DNA of 64,000 nucleotides from Geomonas ferrireducens (GTDB taxonomy: Bacteria > Desulfobacterota > Desulfuromonadia > Geobacterales > Geobacteraceae). Positions 60,488-64,000 of the stretch are shown piece by piece (position 1 is the first letter of the stretch; each line of letters starts with the position of its first letter). A program made the translations under genes and the position numbers. Under the pieces are notes generated by a model that did no database searches, was not told where the DNA came from, and saw only the letters and a program-made list of their open reading frames with translations. The DNA lies in assembly GCF_004917065.1 (NCBI RefSeq), contig NZ_SSYA01000001.1, forward strand, positions 185,001 through 249,000, given 5' to 3'.

Positions 60488-61204
60488 CTCCAATACCTCT
60501 TATTCGCTGGACCGCCCGGTCCGAGATTAAAATCAGGCACTTAGACGCCCCTACCGACGTTTCTGGGGGCGGTTTTTTTGACCTTTATCAAGGAGTTACA
60601 CCTGATGCTGCCGGAGAGGGCTGCGTCAGGTGTATAAGGATAACGGATGGGTCTTTGACTTGACCTGTCGTCCCCGTTTTCGATTATATGACTCGTTCCA
60701 GATGCGGAGGCTCTAGCGTTTCAATTCAGCTCCAGCATCACCTTGGGGGCGCCGGTCCTTGAGGCAAACCATCTTACTCCACTTTGTGTGGTCTTCGGAT
60801 GAGATGTGCACCGCTGCTTTCATGACTTTGGCCCGATCGAAAGTCACCTCTCTTCCCTGTGGGTGAGGAAGGTGAAGCATCCCTCAGCACTCGCGCGCGT
60901 TTTTGACGCGGTGCGGTAGACGCAGCCGGCGCCGGATTTTGGCCGCCTCTATTTTTCCTCTGATCTTCAGGGCGGGGGCCGTTATTTTTCGGGAACACTG
61001 CCCCACAGCTCACGGATCTACAGGCGAACTCTTCCACCCTACCGACGAGCTTAGATCCTTCGTGGCTTTCCCGAGCTACAGGCTGGACTCTCCCCTTTGA
61101 GGCAGTAGCCCTCGGTGGCGCAGTATCTTCGCGCTTATCCTCGCCATCATGCCGCCGCCGGAGAGGCTTGGATGACTAAAGGTCTCGTGCCGTCATGGCG
61201 CCGG
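60488..61204. other. 717-bp non-coding or decayed stretch
   Basis: No supported gene. It holds a terminator-like hairpin CGCCCC..GGGGGCG with T-run (60544-60580). Minus-strand frames read short protein-like pieces in several frames, consistent with decay of genes that followed the TraF-like gene. Confidence 0.5.
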
Positions 61205-61745
61205 TTAGGTTGTGAAGAAAAGCGGCGAGGTGGCCGCATACTCCCGCACGGTCCCTTTGATCATGCCCCCCCTGGGCAGCCGTGTAGCGGCCGTCGAAGG
61301 AACTGGAGATGTGGGTGGCGAACGGGAGGAAATGTCCAGCCGGGACATCGCGGCACCCTGCCACCCTAGGTAGCGGCCACCTGGTCGGAACGGTAGACCG
61401 GACCGATGAATTTGCAATTTCACGATGAAGCGTCCGTTTCCAACGCGGTAGCACTCTCCAGCGACAGCTTTTATGTGCTTCGGGAGCGGCCAACTCTTGG
61501 GGAGCCAGCCCCGGCCATAGACGTACTGCCGGAACTCTTCCGGGACGTCTATGATGACCATCTCCCCGCGTCGGCCTCCCCCGTGCAACGGATGGAGGCG
61601 ACTACAGGCCGATCGGTTCGCCGTCGGTCAGGTTGAGCCGGAAAATCCCTCGATAGCGAATGCCGAGGAGTTGCAGGGCAGCAAGCAAAAGAAACGCCAC
61701 CACTATCCGCCTTAACACCCTCTCATCGCGTGTCTCTATAGCCAT
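61205..61745 (-). pseudogene. TraF-like (S26) signal peptidase, frameshifted
   Basis: From ATG 61745: MAIETRDERVLRRIVVAFLL then LQLLGIRYRGIFRLNLTDGE and PIGL-stop. In a second frame RLHPLHGGGRRGEMVIIDVP, then VYGRGWLPKSWPLPKHIKAV continues the family; in a third frame VPAGHFLPFATHISSSFDGR; back in the second frame MIKGTVREYAA to the stop at 61205. The pieces line up in order with S26-family peptidases of conjugative elements, where NLTxSxPxGLY carries the catalytic Ser; here Gly takes that place (LTDGEP). At least three frameshifts: dead. Confidence 0.8.
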
Positions 61746-62257
61746 GCCGTAACGATCTCCGGCTGCAGGGCAAATTTGGGGCTCTGGCAGCTATTTCTGC
61801 GCGCCATCCTCCGGCTTAAGGCGTTCAGCCATCGACCTACACGACAACCTCCGAAGGAGTATATTTAGCCCGGGAGAGGTGTTGCGAGGGAAGCCGGCGT
61901 TCGGGGGGGGCAGCGGAGCTGGAGCTGGAGCGGAGGCGGGAGCACGGAAACGGGCTGAGGCCGGGAAAGCAGCCTGAAGGTTTCACCTTCGGGGAACCTT
62001 GGCCCATTAAACTCGGTCGGAGTATCGCCGCTGCTTGGTCAGGCATCGGGAGGAATTCGAGCACTGGCTTGACCACACTCTCACCAATCCGATGACTCTC
62101 GGTTCTATAAGAACACCTAGAGATGGGAGTTCGGTAGGTCTAGCTTTAAGGCTTATTTACGCGGTCGTCATCCCCTCCCAATCTTCGCATGGTCTCCATC
62201 TGCATGGTCACGCTGGCAAGAGCGGAAACTGGGTTGCCGTTCTAGAGCGAACTCTAA

Positions 62258-62311
62258 ACGGTTGCAAAACGGTTGCAAAACGGATGCAAAAACGGATGCA
62301 AACGGTTGCAA
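62258..62311. repeat. Five direct repeats ACGGWTGCAA, about 11-bp spacing
   Basis: ACGGTTGCAA at 62258, 62269 and 62302; ACGGATGCAA at 62280 and 62292. Spacing 11, 11, 12, 10 bp: one helical turn each. They lie 48 bases from the tRNA-Gly 3' end and resemble arm-type sites of tyrosine integrases or iteron-like sites. Confidence 0.85.
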
Positions 62312-62317
62312 GCAACA

Positions 62318-62350
62318 AAAAAGGACCTAGCTAGCATCAGCTAAGTCCTT
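62318..62350 (-). terminator. Terminator of the tRNA-Gly transcript
   Basis: On the minus strand AAGGACTTAGCT and AGCTAGGTCCTT pair with one bulge and are followed by TTTTT, nine bases after the encoded CCA end. Confidence 0.8.
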
Positions 62351-62358
62351 GAATTTCT

Positions 62359-62433
<75 letters not shown>

Positions 62434-62562
62434 CTAAGTGAGAAGAACCTTTTACCTTATCCGAAACTCGTTGTCAACGATTTTCCCGAAGCGACCATGC
62501 CCTTCCGACAGGCCGGCTATTCTTCCAGGTGCCCGAGGGACGGGTACGTTTGGGGGCCAAAG

Positions 62563-62594
62563 CCCTGACCCTGCCGTCTCCCGGAGGGAGAGAG
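62563..62594. repeat. Short GC-rich inverted repeat
   Basis: CCTGACCCTGCCGTCTCCCG followed by GAGGGAGAGAG: the CTCCCGGAGGGAG palindrome is of the same kind as the elements at 10332 and 13171. Confidence 0.6.
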
Positions 62595-62633
62595 TGCATG
62601 GACACCGGTAGCGGAAAACGCCGGGAATGGACT

Positions 62634-62927
62634 TTACTTCATGACGAGCTTGGAAAGCATCTTCTGGGCGAGATCCTGGCTGGATACCTCGTAGGTGCCG
62701 CTCTTGATCTGTGAACGCAACTCTTCTACCTTTTCCACCCGGATGTCGTCCCTCCTCTGCTTCGAGGTGGGAACCACGGGCATGTAGCTCGACAGCTCGA
62801 CCTTGTCGGTCGCCGCCTGCTGCCTGGCCGCGGTCTCGGCGTGTGCGTCGCCCGTCTCGGGCTTCTCGTTGCGCACGACGGCAAGATGGGTTGCGGCCGG
62901 GTTGGTATTGAGCTCTTCAAGTTTCAT
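62634..62927 (-). CDS. flgM: Anti-sigma-28 factor FlgM
   Basis: 97 residues. N-terminal flexible part, then TDKVELSSYMPVVPTSKQRR and VEKVEELRSQIKSGTYEVSSQDLAQKMLS: the FlgM fold (DKVxLS, VxxLRxxIxxGxYxVD, IAxKML). It holds FliA until the hook is complete. Other flagellar genes are not in the window. The call is firm. Confidence 0.9.
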   Translation of the reverse strand: MKLEELNTNPAATHLAVVRNEKPETGDAHAETAARQQAATDKVELSSYMPVVPTSKQRRDDIRVEKVEELRSQIKSGTYEVSSQDLAQKMLSKLVMK

Positions 62928-63012
62928 CTGATTACGCCCCCAGTAGGTTGGTTGTAGATCTACTTTCGTTTCGACACCCGGACGAATAACTTTAGCTAAT
63001 TTTCAACAGACA

Positions 63013-63672
63013 TCATTTTTTCTTCTCGATGAAGGGGAGCTGCAACAGCGAGGGGAAGTCCCCCACCCGGTAGCTCGCTCCTTCCAGTTCGCTCATCTCG
63101 CCGTAGCCGTAGCTGCACCCGACGGTCCATACACCGGCTCCGCCTCCTGCGGCTATGTCGTTGATGCTGTCCCCCACCATGACGCACTCGGCGGCGGGAA
63201 CCCCGAACCCCTTCAGGACGGCCAGGACGGGCTCGGGAGAGGGTTTGCGGCACGGAAAGGAGTCGGCGCCGAAGATGTCGGTGAAATGCCGCTCAAGGCC
63301 CAGTTTCCCGAGCACCTCGCGGCAAAGGGCCACGTTCTTGTTGGAGAGGACCACCATCGGGATGCCGAGCCCGGAGAGATCGGAGAGCGTCTCGGGCACA
63401 CCGGGGTACGGCCGGGTCTTGTCGGCTATGTGCGCCAGGTTGAACTCGAGGAAGACTTCGGTGGCGCGGTCCAGTTCCTCCACGCCGACCCCGGGCAGGG
63501 CCCGCTCCACGAGGTTGCGCACCCCGCGCCCGACGAGTTTGCGCACGTCGCTGATGCCGACCCGGGGCAGCCCGTATCGCTCGCGGATCAGATTGGTGGC
63601 GTCGGTCAGGTCGGGCAGCGAGTCGATGAGCGTGCCGTCCAGGTCGAAGATGAGCAGCCGGATTGGACCCAT
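63013..63672 (-). CDS. gph: HAD-superfamily phosphatase, phosphoglycolate-phosphatase-like
   Basis: 219 residues. HAD motif I LLIFDLDGTLIDSLPDL, motif II MVVLSNKNVA, motif III with Lys in RKPSPEPVLAVL and motif IV MVGDSINDIAAGGGAGV. The cap helix insertion after motif I and length match Gph, which removes phosphate from 2-phosphoglycolate. GGAG precedes the ATG. Separated from guaA by a terminator hairpin. Confidence 0.88.
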   Translation of the reverse strand: MGPIRLLIFDLDGTLIDSLPDLTDATNLIRERYGLPRVGISDVRKLVGRGVRNLVERALPGVGVEELDRATEVFLEFNLAHIADKTRPYPGVPETLSDLSGLGIPMVVLSNKNVALCREVLGKLGLERHFTDIFGADSFPCRKPSPEPVLAVLKGFGVPAAECVMVGDSINDIAAGGGAGVWTVGCSYGYGEMSELEGASYRVGDFPSLLQLPFIEKKK

Positions 63673-63697
63673 TTTTCAGTCTCCAGATACGAAAGAA

Positions 63698-63731
63698 CCG
63701 CGGCGACCGGCCTTACCGGCGGTCACCGCGG
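63698..63731 (-). terminator. Terminator after guaA
   Basis: On the minus strand CCGCGGTGACCGCCGG and CCGGTCGCCGCGG pair around TAAGG, followed by TTCTTTCG. Confidence 0.7.
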
Positions 63732-63777
63732 TGTATTTGTGCAAAAAGCGGACCTCAGGGGATGAGGCCGGCCCGGT

Positions 63778-64000
63778 TTATTCCCACTCGATGGTTGCGG
63801 GGGGCTTCTGGCTGATGTCGTAAACCACGCGGTTGACACCCTTCACTTCGTTGATGATACGGGAGGATATGCTCCCCAGAAGCTCGTACGGGAGCTTGAC
63901 CCAGTCGGCGGTCATGCCGTCCAGGGAGTTCACCGCGCGCAGGGCTACGGTGTACTCGTAGGTGCGGGCGTCACCCATTACGCCGACGGTTTTCACCGGC
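63778..64000 (-). CDS. guaA: GMP synthase (glutamine-hydrolysing), C-terminal end only
   Basis: The last 73 residues of Gua[59 protein letters not shown] at the end. This C-terminal dimerisation domain and the terminal IEWE are hallmarks of GuaA, which converts XMP to GMP. The rest lies beyond the right edge of the window, so no start is given. Confidence 0.95.
   Translation of the reverse strand, partial: PVKTVGVMGDARTYEYTVALRAVNSLDGMTADWVKLPYELLGSISSRIINEVKGVNRVVYDISQKPPATIEWE

Larger units (their letters stand above)
61746..62358. other. 613-bp stretch ending at tRNA-Gly, with direct repeats
   Basis: No supported gene. It carries five copies of ACGG(T/A)TGCAA (62258-62311) and, adjacent to the tRNA, the tRNA's terminator (minus strand, AAGGAC..GTCCTTTTTT, 62318-62350). 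Confidence 0.6.

Noticed and set aside
60774-61037. 87-residue minus-strand frame
   Set aside because: Low-complexity, no ribosome site, and lies downstream of a decayed gene; likely a chance frame.

Overview
The window looks like a chromosomal segment of a high-GC deltaproteobacterium of the Geobacter/Geomonas/Citrifermentans group. This rests on the mix of gene families (acetate permease of the GPR1/FUN34/YaaH type, many PAS/HD-GYP/PilZ/CheX signalling proteins, FN3 lipoproteins, FlgM) and on the GC-rich intergenic repeats; it is inference, because no rRNA is present. The only RNA genes or elements I can support are a tRNA-Gly(CCC) near the right end and a molybdenum-cofactor-type riboswitch.

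Layout. 0.2-6.8 kb: a DMT permease, a YtxH-like protein, a small CxxC protein, a MocR-type regulator, a PhoB-like regulator next to pstS, and a glycosyltransferase. 6.8-16.6 kb: one long minus-strand gene run that starts with a Moco-type riboswitch plus intrinsic terminator. It then encodes a TiaS-like protein, a small Cys protein, an ECF transporter (double ATPase, EcfT, S component), TonB, two FN3 lipoproteins and a TonB-dependent receptor. I read this as an envelope-spanning uptake system controlled by molybdenum cofactor, and it is the most striking system here. 16.7-33.5 kb: mostly core-like genes (hybrid kinase, PadR-controlled split permease, thioesterase, OmpA lipoprotein, CheX, PilZ, acetate permease, S53 peptidase), then a 960-bp convergent gap that carries a 25-copy degenerate array with an exact 20-bp period.

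33.8-41.4 kb: a restriction/defence-like island of lower and mixed GC. It has a cytosine methyltransferase followed by an in-frame Vsr + HNH nuclease on the plus strand. Facing it on the minus strand are HigA-like antitoxin, a second cytosine methyltransferase, a protein with two GHKL ATPase domains (MORC/MutL-like plus histidine kinase) and a receiver-domain protein, the last three coupled by 1-base overlaps. A broken REP-type transposase lies at its edge. 41.9-51.3 kb: lipoproteins, a HEAT-repeat/HD-GYP pair, a GH13 enzyme with a Cys-rich insert, and an Hsp70-like protein with a hairpin terminator in its leader.

51.9-62.4 kb: an accessory island bounded by an integrase remnant on the left and by tRNA-Gly on the right. 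It holds HipBA, a TetR regulator with two palindromic operators, a cluster of detoxification-type enzymes (OYE flavoprotein, metallo-beta-lactamase fold, alpha/beta hydrolase, duplicated NTF2-like proteins, tautomerase), an ISAs1 transposase fragment, a frameshifted TraF-like signal peptidase and five short direct repeats beside the tRNA. 62.6-64 kb returns to core genes: flgM, a phosphoglycolate-phosphatase-like gene and the 3' end of guaA.
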